64,000 bases of DNA, taken from Ignavibacteriales bacterium. GTDB lineage: Bacteria; Bacteroidota; Ignavibacteria; Ignavibacteriales; Ignavibacteriaceae. Positions within the stretch are counted from its first letter, which is position 1, and the number at the start of each line of letters is the position of its first letter. The translations under genes were made by a program, and so were the position numbers. Location of the stretch: positions 248,001 through 312,000 of the forward strand of contig JADJIH010000002.1 in NCBI GenBank assembly GCA_016707115.1, written 5' to 3'. The notes beneath the pieces are model-generated. The model did not search any database and was not told where the DNA came from. It saw only the letters and a program-made list of their open reading frames with translations. Positions 1 through 9,045 of the stretch are shown one piece after another.

Positions 1-1445
1 ATTGTTCTGCTAACTTTTAAAATTCTATCATAAGCTCTTGCTGATAAACCTAATTTAGTCATCGCCATTTTTAGCAATTCTTCACCTTGCTCATCCAACT
101 TACAAAACGTTCTTACTTCCTTTGAACCCATATCGCCATTGTTAAAAACATTCTTATACTCTTTAAATCTATCTAACTGAACTTGTCTAGCATTTATAAC
201 TCGTTTTCTAATATCTTCAGACTTTTCTCCAAATGATTTTGAAGATAATTCTTTATACTTAACTGCTGGAACTTCAATGTGGATATCAATTCTATCTAAT
301 AATGGACCGGAAATTTTGGACATGTATCTTTGGATCTGAGGAGGAGCGCATGTGCATTCTTTATTCGGATCTGTGTAAAACCCGCATGGACAGGGGTTCA
401 TCGCGGCAGCCAACATAAAGTTTGCAGGAAACTCTAACGATAATTTTGAACGACTTACAGTCACTCTAGCATCTTCAAGTGGTTGACGTAAAACTTCTAA
501 TACATTTTTTTTGAACTCAGGTAATTCATCTAAAAATAATACGCCAAAGTGAGCAAAAGAAACTTCTCCAGGTTTTGGAAATGACCCACCTCCAACTAGT
601 GCAGCATCACTAACAGTATGGTGCGGACTTCTGAATGGTCTCTCAGTAATAATTGCTTTATGTTTCGGTAAGATGCCGGCTATGGAATGAATCTTTGTTG
701 TTTCAAGTGCTTCATCAAAAGTTAAAGGAGGAAGTATTGAAGGAAGTCTTTTTGCAAGCATTGTTTTACCTGAGCCCGGAGGACCTATCATTAAAATATT
801 ATGAGCACCTGCGGCGGCAACTTCTAATGCACGCTTTACATTCTCCTGCCCTTTAACATCTGAAAAATCATGAAGATAAGAATTGATTGAGGAGAAAAGA
901 TCATTCTTATCTGTATAAATTTTTTCCGGATTCGAATCTTCATTCAAAAAAGAAATCACTTCAGTTAGGGTTTCAAAACCATAAACATCAATTCCATCAA
1001 CAATAGCAGCTTCATTTGCAGATTCTTTCGGAAGGATAATTCTTTTAATTCCCTTTTTCTTTGATTCAACGGCAATAGGTAATGCCCCTTTTATGTGTCG
1101 TAATGTTCCGTCTAATGATAACTCACCAAGAAAAACTGAGTCAGCTAAAAATTTATCGGATACTAATTCTTCGGCGGCAAGAATTCCAATTGCAATGGCG
1201 AGATCAAAAGAACTGCCTTCTTTTTTGATATCTGCTGGGGCAAGATTTATTGTAAATTTTTTGAGCGGGAATTTAATATTAGAATTTTTTATCGCGGCAA
1301 TAACTCTTTCACGGCTCTCTCGCACAGCATTATCAGGTAAGCCAACTATAATAAATCCGGGAATTTGTTTTTCAACATGAGTTTCAACCTCTACCAGATA
1401 AGCATCAATACCGTAAGTTGCGCTTGTTAGTGTTTTGGATAACAT
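1..1445 (-). CDS. ComM/YifB-family Mg-chelatase-like AAA+ ATPase, 3' end cut by window edge
   Basis: Translating the minus strand from the ATG at 1445 gives about 481 codons open to the left edge, so the C-terminus is missing; the family is usually about 500-510 residues, so little is lost. The N-terminus (MLSKTLTSATYGIDAYLVEV) and the following region match the ChlI-like domain with GLPDNAVRESRERV. A Walker A motif GPPGSGKT and a Walker B LFLDELPEF follow, then MNPCPCGFY and further Cys residues typical of YifB/ComM. ComM in Haemophilus and Vibrio is a helicase that promotes branch migration during natural transformation; whether this organism is competent cannot be seen here. It lies about 100 bp downstream of nuoI on the same strand and is functionally unrelated to it. 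The family call is firm, the role is inferred. Confidence 0.93.
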   Translation of the reverse strand, partial: MLSKTLTSATYGIDAYLVEVETHVEKQIPGFIIVGLPDNAVRESRERVIAAIKNSNIKFPLKKFTINLAPADIKKEGSSFDLAIAIGILAAEELVSDKFLADSVFLGELSLDGTLRHIKGALPIAVESKKKGIKRIILPKESANEAAIVDGIDVYGFETLTEVISFLNEDSNPEKIYTDKNDLFSSINSYLHDFSDVKGQENVKRALEVAAAGAHNILMIGPPGSGKTMLAKRLPSILPPLTFDEALETTKIHSIAGILPKHKAIITERPFRSPHHTVSDAALVGGGSFPKPGEVSFAHFGVLFLDELPEFKKNVLEVLRQPLEDARVTVSRSKLSLEFPANFMLAAAMNPCPCGFYTDPNKECTCAPPQIQRYMSKISGPLLDRIDIHIEVPAVKYKELSSKSFGEKSEDIRKRVINARQVQLDRFKEYKNVFNNGDMGSKEVRTFCKLDEQGEELLKMAMTKLGLSARAYDRILKVSRT

Positions 1446-1549
1446 GATTTAATCCAGACTTTTATTTGGATTTTAATTTGATATCTGAGGCGAGACGATT
1501 CACCCCAATTTATAATTAACACTTAAATAACAAAATAATGAAAGAACTT

Positions 1550-2062
1550 TTATTTGTAATTTCTTAAGAAATCAATTCTATCCTGCAATTGATCAACAGG
1601 AACCAAGAGTTTATCCTTCCCATAGATTGCATCTTCCCTATTTGAAAATGCTAACTCATAATCTTTACTCATAACAATCGCTTCCTCAGGACAAACTTCT
1701 TCACAGAAGCCGCAAAAGATGCAACGTAACATATTTATTTCAAACTTTTCTGGATAACGTTCTTTTTCTCTGTCTGTTTCTGCAGCCTGTACTTCAATAG
1801 CAAGTGCAGGACAAACACGTGAACATAATCCACAAGCAACGCATCGCTCTTCACCATTTTTTTCTTCAACAAGAACTGGTCTACCACGATATGAGCCTGC
1901 CGGGATAAACTTTTCTTCAGGATACTCCATCGTAAACTTTGGTTTGAACATAGTTCTAAGGGTAAGTGATAAACCTTTAACTATTTCCGGAATATAAATC
2001 TTTTCTCCGAAGGTTAAATCTTTTATTCTTTTCTTAGGTGGAATGTTATTACCTGACATCAA
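1550..2062 (-). CDS. nuoI: NADH-quinone oxidoreductase subunit I
   Basis: This 170-residue protein carries two [4Fe-4S] ferredoxin motifs, [12 protein letters not shown] (Cys74, 77, 80, 84) and [12 protein letters not shown] (Cys114, 117, 120, 124). It has the length and the long N-terminal extension of NuoI. It would hold clusters N6a and N6b and pass electrons from NuoG toward NuoB and quinone in the peripheral arm of complex I. It is the third gene of a nuoG-nuoH-nuoI run on one strand, 49 bp after nuoH. Both N-terminal Met codons (M1, M2) are possible starts. The identification is secure from motifs and context. Confidence 0.95.
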   Translation of the reverse strand: MMSGNNIPPKKRIKDLTFGEKIYIPEIVKGLSLTLRTMFKPKFTMEYPEEKFIPAGSYRGRPVLVEEKNGEERCVACGLCSRVCPALAIEVQAAETDREKERYPEKFEINMLRCIFCGFCEEVCPEEAIVMSKDYELAFSNREDAIYGKDKLLVPVDQLQDRIDFLRNYK

Positions 2063-2111
2063 GACTCCTGTTAATATTTTCTTTCTTTATTCACAGATAT
2101 ACAATATTAAA

Positions 2112-3167
2112 TTATAATTTAAAGATCATGATTAAAATAGCAACCCAAATTATATTAAATAAAGATAATGGAAACATCACTTTCCAGCCTAAATTCATTA
2201 ACTGATCATATCTAAACCTTGGAATACTCCATCTTACCCAGATGAAGAAAAATAAAAGTACACCAACTTTTACAAAAAATCCTGCAACCTGTAACGCAAG
2301 AACTAAACCTGATGATAATCCTAAAGTTTCTATGTAAGGAATTTGCCATCCGCCAAGATATAATGTAACGATAAGTGTACTGGCAATAAGCATATTTGCA
2401 TACTCAGCTAAAAAGAAAGCTGCAAATTTCATACTGCTGTATTCTGTGTGATATCCACCAACAAGTTCTGGTTCTGCTTCAGGTAAATCGAAAGGTAATC
2501 TATTTGTTTCTGCAAATGCAGATACTAGAAATGTTATAAATCCAATTGGTTGAATAAATGCATTCCACATCCAACCCGATTGTGATTCTACAATTGCCAT
2601 AGGTCTTAACGATTCTGATAAAAGAATTACTCCGCCAATAGAAAATCCCATTGAAATTTCATACGATATCATTTGTGCGGAAGATCTGATTCCACCAAGT
2701 AAAGAGTATTTGCTTCCAGAAGACCATCCTGCAAATGTAATTGCGTAAACTCCTACTGATGTTAATGCAAGTACATATAGTATTCCGATATTTACATCTG
2801 CAATTACCATCGGAATATCGAAGCCGGCAATTGTAATTCCAGGTCCTATCGGAATTACTGCATAAGTAGTAAAAGCAACAAACAATGCAATCATTGGAGC
2901 AAGTGCGTGAATTTTTTTATTCGCATTATCGGGCACAATATCTTCTTTAAAGAGCAGTTTGAAAACGTCTGCAAAAGATTGAAGCAAACCGTACCATCCA
3001 ACTCGATTGGGTCCGAGGCGGTTTTGAGCCCAGGCACTAATTTTTCTTTCAAAGTAAACAAGATAAGCCGCTGTCATAAGCATCATCACAAGTACAATTA
3101 CAATTCTTATTAATAAAAAATTATAAAAGCTTATAATTGCCCACAAAATATTTCCGATTGCTTCCAT
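2112..3167 (-). CDS. nuoH: NADH-quinone oxidoreductase subunit H
   Basis: The 351-residue membrane protein has about eight hydrophobic segments and the NuoH signatures RLGPNRVGWYGLLQSFAD (near residue 50) and ETNRLPFDLPEAEPELVGGY (near residue 220). NuoH anchors the peripheral arm to the membrane and forms much of the quinone chamber and its adjoining proton path. Length and signatures fit a complete subunit. It begins 21 bp after nuoG, and nuoI follows 49 bp later, so the three are very likely co-transcribed. The remaining nuo genes are not in this window. Confidence 0.95.
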   Translation of the reverse strand: MEAIGNILWAIISFYNFLLIRIVIVLVMMLMTAAYLVYFERKISAWAQNRLGPNRVGWYGLLQSFADVFKLLFKEDIVPDNANKKIHALAPMIALFVAFTTYAVIPIGPGITIAGFDIPMVIADVNIGILYVLALTSVGVYAITFAGWSSGSKYSLLGGIRSSAQMISYEISMGFSIGGVILLSESLRPMAIVESQSGWMWNAFIQPIGFITFLVSAFAETNRLPFDLPEAEPELVGGYHTEYSSMKFAAFFLAEYANMLIASTLIVTLYLGGWQIPYIETLGLSSGLVLALQVAGFFVKVGVLLFFFIWVRWSIPRFRYDQLMNLGWKVMFPLSLFNIIWVAILIMIFKL

Positions 3168-3188
3168 TAATTTTTAATTCCTTATAAC

Positions 3189-4874
3189 CTAAATTTTTAC
3201 AGTAGATTTTAAATTTACTGATTTCAATTGCACACCAAGTTCAGCTATCACGTCGTAATCTAAACCTTTAAAAGCATCAATCGAATTTGAAATATCATAA
3301 AAAACTTCTTCAGCCATATTGTATTTTAACTTCTGGCCCATTGCAGAAGCTAATCCTACTAATATTTTCCAGCTTGATCTTGCATCAAAATGTTTTCCTT
3401 GTGCCCAACGATCATACTTTGTACCGAATTTATCTAATCGACTCATTGACATTCCTTCCAATGCACGATCAACATCATTGGTTGCAAGTGCAGGACGAAT
3501 TCTTTGAACTCTTCCCTGAAAATTAACAAATGTTCCATTTTTTTCAGCGTAGGTAGCAGCAGGAAAAACTATATCAGCAAGCGCAGATGTTTTATTAAAA
3601 TTACTTGCGTTGATTATTAATAAATCAAGTTTTGCTAATACATTTTCTAATTCAAGATTGTCATTTAAAATATCATCTTCTAAAACATAAAGTGCTTTTA
3701 TTTTTCCTTCGCGAATTGCTTTAACAATACCATTAAAATCAAAACCATTTTTAGATGGAGCCACACCCGCTAACTCAGCACCTTTTGTGTTTGGAGTTAC
3801 ATCTTCATTTCTTAAAATCTCATCACCAAAAGTAGGATCAATATGTCTTACAAAATCTAAATGTCCTGTTCCTAATACTGATTTTGCAAATTTCGCAGCA
3901 ACAAAATTATCTTCAACTGTAGCATATGCTGAACCGAGAAATGCTATTTCATCCTTACCAAATGCCTTTAAGTTAGATGCCGCTTTTGCAAACGCTTCAT
4001 CCCAGCCAACTTTTATTAAGTTGCCTTCAACTCGCATATGTGGGCCATCAATTCTATCCCCTGCATTTATAAATTTAAAAGTATTTAGTCTTCCGTGATC
4101 ACACATCCAATAACTATTTACTTCTTCGTTGTATCTTGGAACTAATCTTAATACTTCATTATTTCTCGTCCAAACTTCTATGTTGCATCCACGGGCACAG
4201 CCATTACAAATTGTATTTGTGTGAGCCATATCCCAAACACGTGCTTTAAATCTAAAATCACGATTTGTAAGTGCACCAACAGGACATATATCAACAACAT
4301 TCATTGCGTAAGGGTTATCAAGCTGCTCACCAGGAAAAGTTGTAATTGTAACTCTATCGCCTCGTTTAACAAAAGTTAACTCGGCATCCTTAGCAACTTC
4401 ATCACAAAAACGAATGCAACGTGAACAAGAAATACATCTGTCTCCATCAAACATAACGTTGGGACCAAGTTCAACGCGTTTATCTTTATGAGTTTTTTCT
4501 TCAACAAATCTGCTTTCACCGGTGCTGTGTTGATAAGCATAATCCTGAAGTTTACATTCACCTGCTTCATCACAAATCGGGCAATCAAGCGGATGATTGA
4601 TAAGAAAAAATTCCATTACTGCATTGCGTGCAGAAATTGCTTTATCCGAATCCATATAAACAACCATTCCTTCTGCGGCAACAGTTGAACAGGCAATTAC
4701 AAGCTTTGGCATTTTCTCGACTTCAACTAAACACATTCTGCAATTACCTGAAACAGATAATTTTGGATGCCAGCAGAAATGCGGAATTTCAATTCCATTA
4801 TCCCTTGCGGCTTCAATGATGGTTTGACCTGGTTTGAATTCTATATCTTTTCCATCAATATTAAATTTGGACAT
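3189..4874 (-). CDS. nuoG: NADH-quinone oxidoreductase subunit G, compact form
   Basis: The 561-residue protein starts with a plant-type [2Fe-2S] domain (Cys34, 45, 48, 62). The His-Cys [4Fe-4S]_G site follows in HPLDCPICDEAGECKLQ (His94, Cys98, 101, 107), then a further cluster at Cys147, 150, 153 and 197. A molybdopterin-oxidoreductase-type Fe4S4 motif lies at Cys223, 226 and 230. The rest resembles the molybdopterin fold but is much shorter than in E. coli (908 aa) or Thermus (783 aa). NuoG channels electrons from NuoF along the peripheral arm. nuoE and nuoF are not upstream; an M16 protease gene is, 28 bp away. The stop is clean, so the short length looks natural. Confidence 0.93.
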   Translation of the reverse strand: MSKFNIDGKDIEFKPGQTIIEAARDNGIEIPHFCWHPKLSVSGNCRMCLVEVEKMPKLVIACSTVAAEGMVVYMDSDKAISARNAVMEFFLINHPLDCPICDEAGECKLQDYAYQHSTGESRFVEEKTHKDKRVELGPNVMFDGDRCISCSRCIRFCDEVAKDAELTFVKRGDRVTITTFPGEQLDNPYAMNVVDICPVGALTNRDFRFKARVWDMAHTNTICNGCARGCNIEVWTRNNEVLRLVPRYNEEVNSYWMCDHGRLNTFKFINAGDRIDGPHMRVEGNLIKVGWDEAFAKAASNLKAFGKDEIAFLGSAYATVEDNFVAAKFAKSVLGTGHLDFVRHIDPTFGDEILRNEDVTPNTKGAELAGVAPSKNGFDFNGIVKAIREGKIKALYVLEDDILNDNLELENVLAKLDLLIINASNFNKTSALADIVFPAATYAEKNGTFVNFQGRVQRIRPALATNDVDRALEGMSMSRLDKFGTKYDRWAQGKHFDARSSWKILVGLASAMGQKLKYNMAEEVFYDISNSIDAFKGLDYDVIAELGVQLKSVNLKSTVKI

Positions 4875-4902
4875 AATCTACTCTGGATTTTTAACTTTAA
4901 AC

Positions 4903-6162
4903 TTAAGCTGCTTTTTTAATTGAATTATCTTTTGAACAAATAATTATTTTGCTAAGTGTGGATTCGTTCAATACTTCGTTAGATAACTTTTGAATATCCT
5001 CAGAAGTAACTGAATCAATTTTAACTAATATATCTTCAATCGGAACAATCTTACCATAATGCAATAACGAGTTTGCTAATCTTATCATTCTGTTAGTCGT
5101 ACTTTCAAGACTCATTAGCGTATTGCCTTTGATGTACTCTTTAACACGCTTTAATTCTTTTGGTTTTACCTCAATGTTTCTCAACTTACTAAATTCACGA
5201 TGTACAATTTCATTTACCTTGCCTGCTTGTTTTTCGTTTGTTGAGTAATAAACTCCAAACGCTGAAACATCTAAATAAGAATTTAAAAAAGTATTTATCT
5301 GATAAGTCATTCCAAGTTTTTCTCTAACTGCCTGAAATAACCTTGAAGAACTTCCATCGCCAAGCAAAGTTGAAAGTACTTTTAGTTTGTGTCTTCGTGG
5401 ATCATTAAATCCGTAAGTTGTTCTGCCTACAATTGAATGAACTTGTTGAATTTCTTTTTCGATTGTAGTTTCATTTACAAACTGTTTAACAAAGTTTTTT
5501 CTTTTTTGGTTTGATGTTGTTCGTTTACCAGTAAAATATTTTTCTGCAAGTGCTACTGCTTCTTCATGATGAATTGCACCTGAAACTGAAATTAGTAAAT
5601 TATCTATACGATAATTTGCTTTGTGAAACTGATGAAGAATATTTGAGTTGTACGAAAGGATATTTTTTTCAGTTCCGATAATTGGATAACTTAAAGTGTG
5701 GCCATTAAAAATGGATTCTTCAAATTTATCAAATATCAATTCTTCCGGATTATCATCGATGTCCTTCAACTCATCAATTACGACGCCTGCTTCTTTTTTG
5801 ATATGTGATTCTTTAAACGAAGGATTTTGAATCATATCAGAAAGAACAACAAAAGTTTTCTTAAAATTTTCTGATAACCCTCTGCCGTAATAACAAGTTT
5901 GTTCTTTTGAAGTGAAAGCGTTTAAGTATCCGCCGTAAGATTCAATTTCATCAGAGATTTGTTTTGCTGAGCGTGTTTTGGTTCCTTTAAACAGCATATG
6001 TTCGATGAAATGTGAGATTCCATTATTTTTTAAATTCTCATCACGCGCACCAATATTAAACCAAAATCCAAGTGAAAATGATTTTAAATAAGGGATGAAT
6101 TCTGAAACTATTCTTACACCATTCGAAAGCGTCGTTACTTTACAATTATCCACAATTTCCAT
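4903..6162 (-). CDS. M16-family zinc peptidase
   Basis: This 419-residue protein has the inverted zinc motif HFIEH (His51, Glu54, His55) and a third ligand candidate Glu131 within EAGVVIDELKDID, the normal M16 spacing. An R/Y-type substrate-binding region appears near GLGMTYQINTFL and GRTTYGFNDPR. Family members of this length (YmxG, mitochondrial processing peptidase beta-like) act on peptides or unfolded proteins. No signal peptide is visible, so a cytoplasmic location is likely. It lies 28 bp upstream of nuoG on the same strand, possibly in one transcript. The substrate is unknown. Confidence 0.92.
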   Translation of the reverse strand: MEIVDNCKVTTLSNGVRIVSEFIPYLKSFSLGFWFNIGARDENLKNNGISHFIEHMLFKGTKTRSAKQISDEIESYGGYLNAFTSKEQTCYYGRGLSENFKKTFVVLSDMIQNPSFKESHIKKEAGVVIDELKDIDDNPEELIFDKFEESIFNGHTLSYPIIGTEKNILSYNSNILHQFHKANYRIDNLLISVSGAIHHEEAVALAEKYFTGKRTTSNQKRKNFVKQFVNETTIEKEIQQVHSIVGRTTYGFNDPRRHKLKVLSTLLGDGSSSRLFQAVREKLGMTYQINTFLNSYLDVSAFGVYYSTNEKQAGKVNEIVHREFSKLRNIEVKPKELKRVKEYIKGNTLMSLESTTNRMIRLANSLLHYGKIVPIEDILVKIDSVTSEDIQKLSNEVLNESTLSKIIICSKDNSIKKAA

Positions 6163-6261
6163 CTATTAATAATGAATTTAATGAGGTTCAAATATAGATA
6201 AAGAGGTTTAGTCAATCAAGAAAGGAAAATGAAGAATTGTAACTCATATTTTTAAAATAAT

Positions 6262-6336
6262 GTCACACTGAGCGAAGTCGAAGTGTGAAATCTTAAATAA
6301 TCTAGAAATCCAGATTTCCACTTCGCTCGGGATGAC
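6262..6336. repeat. intergenic inverted repeat, 'GTCACACTGAGCGAAGTCG' family, copy 1
   Basis: The left arm begins GTCACACTGAGCGAAGTCG and the right arm ends CACTTCGCTCGGGATGAC, so the element can fold into a long hairpin. Related copies lie in other gaps of this window (19067-19140, 19512-19583, 26120-26211, 33793-33871, 38879-38912), always between genes. This copy lies between the aminotransferase stop and the M16 start. No poly-U tract follows, so it is not a standard intrinsic terminator. Confidence 0.85.
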
Positions 6337-6343
6337 TTAAAAA

Positions 6344-7564
6344 TTACACTTCAACCAAATCAGGATATTTTTCCTGATACTTAACAAAAAACTCACCAAT
6401 AGCTTTGTAAGCTTTTTCAAGAATTTGTTCGTTTGGTAAAAACACAACTCTAAAATGATGAGTGCCCGGAACCTGTCCAAATCCGCTGCCGGGAACAATT
6501 ACAACTCCTGTTTCACGAATCAACTCACCAACAAAATGTGCATCTGGTTGTTTCATTTCAAGTTTTGGAAAAGCATAAAATGCGCCTTCAGGTTTTACAC
6601 AGGAAATTCCTGGTATTGCATTTAACATTTCTACAGTTAAATCTCTGCGGCGTGTAAGTTTTTTCATTCCTTCAATAAGATGATCGTGATTTCCTTCGAG
6701 AGAAGGTTTTATTCCATATTGTTCAGGATGATTTGCAGATAATCTTGCACGAAGAATTTTATTTACTGCTTCAATAAAATCAGATAGAACTTCTTTTCTT
6801 CCGCTAACAATTCCCCATCCAATTCTAAATCCGGGAACCATATAATTTTTGGATAATCCACCAAATGTTATGCATGAAACATCTTTATTCAGTGATGCAA
6901 TTGAAATATGTTTCTTTCCATCAAACAGAAGCTTGTCATAAATTTCATCCGCAAAGATTACGAGATTGTGCTCAAGCGCTAAATCAACAATCTGCTGCAA
7001 ATTTTCTCTAGTATAAAGTGAGCCAGTTGGATTATTTGGATTGATAAGCACAATCGCTTTTGTCTTATCATTTATTTTTGATTTTATATCTTGAATATCC
7101 GGCAGCCATCCGTTTGATTCATCAAGGTAATATGGATTTTCCATCATCTGAAGTTTGCTTGCGATTGCTGTGTAAAGCGGATAACCCGGAGTTGGAGTAA
7201 GAACATTTTCTCCATCGTTTACAAGTGCTGTTAAACAAATATCAATTGCTTCACTTGCACCGGTAGTTACAAAAATATCGTGAACATTTGTAATACCTTT
7301 TCGTTCAGCTTCAGCTTCAATTGCTTTTACAGCTTCGCCGATTCCTGATGAAGGCGCATAACCATTTAAGTTTTTTAACATTGCCTGGTATGTTGCATCA
7401 ACAAGATGTTTTGGTGGAACAAAATCATAGAGATTCGGATCGCCAATATTTAAATACAACATTTCTTTTCCGGTTTTTGCAACTTGATTTGCAAGAACAA
7501 CTATATCTCTAACAGCGTAAGTAATGTTTTCGGTTCTAACTGCAGGAATTATTTTATTGATCAT
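6344..7564 (-). CDS. PLP-dependent class I/II aminotransferase (AlaA-like)
   Basis: The protein has the fold-type I aminotransferase layout. It shows INPNNPTGSLY and a DEIYDKLLFDG segment holding the PLP-contacting Asp and Tyr. The Schiff-base Lys is in FGGLSKNYMVPGFRIGWG, and a C-terminal FRVVFLP contains the carboxylate-binding Arg. An open frame continues 27 bases upstream, but the ATG at 7564 is preceded by GGAG at a good distance, so I place the start there (about 406 residues). Alanine/glutamate-pyruvate transamination as in AlaA is the best guess; aspartate or branched-chain activity cannot be excluded. An intergenic hairpin repeat follows the stop. Confidence 0.92.
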   Translation of the reverse strand: MINKIIPAVRTENITYAVRDIVVLANQVAKTGKEMLYLNIGDPNLYDFVPPKHLVDATYQAMLKNLNGYAPSSGIGEAVKAIEAEAERKGITNVHDIFVTTGASEAIDICLTALVNDGENVLTPTPGYPLYTAIASKLQMMENPYYLDESNGWLPDIQDIKSKINDKTKAIVLINPNNPTGSLYTRENLQQIVDLALEHNLVIFADEIYDKLLFDGKKHISIASLNKDVSCITFGGLSKNYMVPGFRIGWGIVSGRKEVLSDFIEAVNKILRARLSANHPEQYGIKPSLEGNHDHLIEGMKKLTRRRDLTVEMLNAIPGISCVKPEGAFYAFPKLEMKQPDAHFVGELIRETGVVIVPGSGFGQVPGTHHFRVVFLPNEQILEKAYKAIGEFFVKYQEKYPDLVEV

Positions 7565-7662
7565 TTTAATCTCCGTAAAAAGTAAATTCAATTTCTACAT
7601 CAAACTTAATAAAAATAATTATGAGTGGTAAGACAAAAAGATGTTTAAATGGAAAAGATTAA

Positions 7663-8940
7663 TCAATCATTTCTTTTTAGAACTAGAAGTGTAAAATCAT
7701 CGTTATAAAAATCAGATGAGCTGAAATTTTTTGTTGCAGAAATGATCTCTTTAGTAATTTTACCCGGAGATTTGTCCGCATTTGAATTAAAGGTTTCTAT
7801 CAATTTTTCTAACCCAAACTGTTTCTTGTCCGTGCTAAAAACTTCAACCACTCCGTCTGTATAAAAAAGTATTTGGTCGCATTTATCTAAATTAAGTTCA
7901 ACGGTTTTAAATCCAGCTTCTTTAAGAAGATTTAAAGATGGACCACCACCTTCTAATAATTTTGTGCCGGTTGAATTATAATGAAGCGCCGGATTATGCC
8001 CGCAATTACAATAAGTAAATGAATGATCTCTATAATTAAGTATTCCGTAAAAAATTGAAATGAAATCACGCTTACGCATAAACTCCGAGACATGTTCATT
8101 CAAAAGATGCATCAGTTTAGCAGGATCTGAAAAAAGTTTAGCGTTGTATCGAAGCAATGCACGGAATGCTGCCATTATTAAAGCTGCCGGAACACCATCA
8201 CCTGAAACATCGGCAATAACAATTGCAATCCTGTTTTCATCAATTGGAATGTAATCAAAATAGTCGCCGCCAATTTCATAAGTTGGAATACAAACACTTG
8301 CAAATGAATAACCGGAAACTTCAGGTTCAGAACTTGGAAGTAAACCGAGTTGAACATCTTTTGCGAGTTTGAGCTGTTCTTCGATTTTTTTCTTCTCAAG
8401 AATCTGATAATGCAACAAAGCTTTTTCGATTGAAATTGAAGAAGCTTCTGCAAAAAAGTTTAATATATTAATATCATCGGGATCAAATGCAGCAAGTTTA
8501 TCACTTTCAACATTCAATGCACCAATTGTTTTTCCATCACGTAAAATTGGGGCTGTAATTTCAGATTGAGATTCTTTTCTTCCCGCGATGTAACGATCAT
8601 CTTTAGATACATCATTAAGTATTATACTTTTTCCTGTTTTGATTGTTTGTCCGATTATTCCTTTGCCTTCCATAAGCATCGCATCGGATTCCAAAGGTAA
8701 GTTTCCAAATCCGCGCTGAACCATACTTGCAATTTTTTGTTTTGAATAATGATATCCCGGATGGTTTATATCTTGACTTAGAATAAAGATTCCCACTGCA
8801 TCGTAATCGATAATATTAGACAGTAAATCTAAAAGGAGGTTAAGAATTTTATCAAGATCCAATGTACCGCGAATCTTGTGAGAGATATCCCTTAGAAGTT
8901 GATACTTAATTTCAGAAGTTAATTCAATTTTATTTTTCAT
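7663..8940 (-). CDS. GAF domain protein with SpoIIE/RsbU-type PP2C phosphatase
   Basis: The 425-residue protein has an N-terminal GAF domain (about residues 15-170, with GIIGQTIKTGKSIILNDVS), a short coiled linker (KKKIEEQLKLAKDVQ) and a PP2C-like SpoIIE domain (about 195-420). Metal-site motifs IGGDYFDY, IADVSGDGVPAALIMA and LFYTDGVVEV are present. Such proteins usually dephosphorylate an anti-anti-sigma factor in a partner-switching stress pathway, here possibly gated by a small ligand or redox state at the GAF domain. No anti-sigma partner lies next to it. No membrane segment is seen. Domain calls are firm; the partner is unknown. Confidence 0.93.
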   Translation of the reverse strand: MKNKIELTSEIKYQLLRDISHKIRGTLDLDKILNLLLDLLSNIIDYDAVGIFILSQDINHPGYHYSKQKIASMVQRGFGNLPLESDAMLMEGKGIIGQTIKTGKSIILNDVSKDDRYIAGRKESQSEITAPILRDGKTIGALNVESDKLAAFDPDDINILNFFAEASSISIEKALLHYQILEKKKIEEQLKLAKDVQLGLLPSSEPEVSGYSFASVCIPTYEIGGDYFDYIPIDENRIAIVIADVSGDGVPAALIMAAFRALLRYNAKLFSDPAKLMHLLNEHVSEFMRKRDFISIFYGILNYRDHSFTYCNCGHNPALHYNSTGTKLLEGGGPSLNLLKEAGFKTVELNLDKCDQILFYTDGVVEVFSTDKKQFGLEKLIETFNSNADKSPGKITKEIISATKNFSSSDFYNDDFTLLVLKRND

Positions 8941-8998
8941 CTGCCGATAGATTAATTACTTATGTAAAATTAGCGTATAGTAATTTACATTCAAATAG

Positions 8999-9020
8999 AA
9001 AAGGAGCCGAGGCTCCTTTT
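8999..9020 (-). terminator. intrinsic terminator of the 9046-10422 gene
   Basis: The perfect stem AAAAGGAGC/GCTCCTTTT with a four-base loop lies 26 bases past the stop of the upstream minus-strand gene. Reading the minus strand, the stem ends in TTTT followed by a pyrimidine-rich stretch. Position and shape fit rho-independent termination. Confidence 0.8.
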
Positions 9021-9045
9021 AATATATTGAGCCGACAATAAAATA

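Noticed and set aside
1093..1380. Plus-strand ORF of 95 codons
   Set aside because: It lies wholly opposite the ComM-like gene, has no recognisable domain and no promoter or ribosome site.
6262..6336. CRISPR array from recurring GTCACACTGAGCG repeats
   Set aside because: Copies are kilobases apart, each in a different gap, with no regular spacers and no cas genes.
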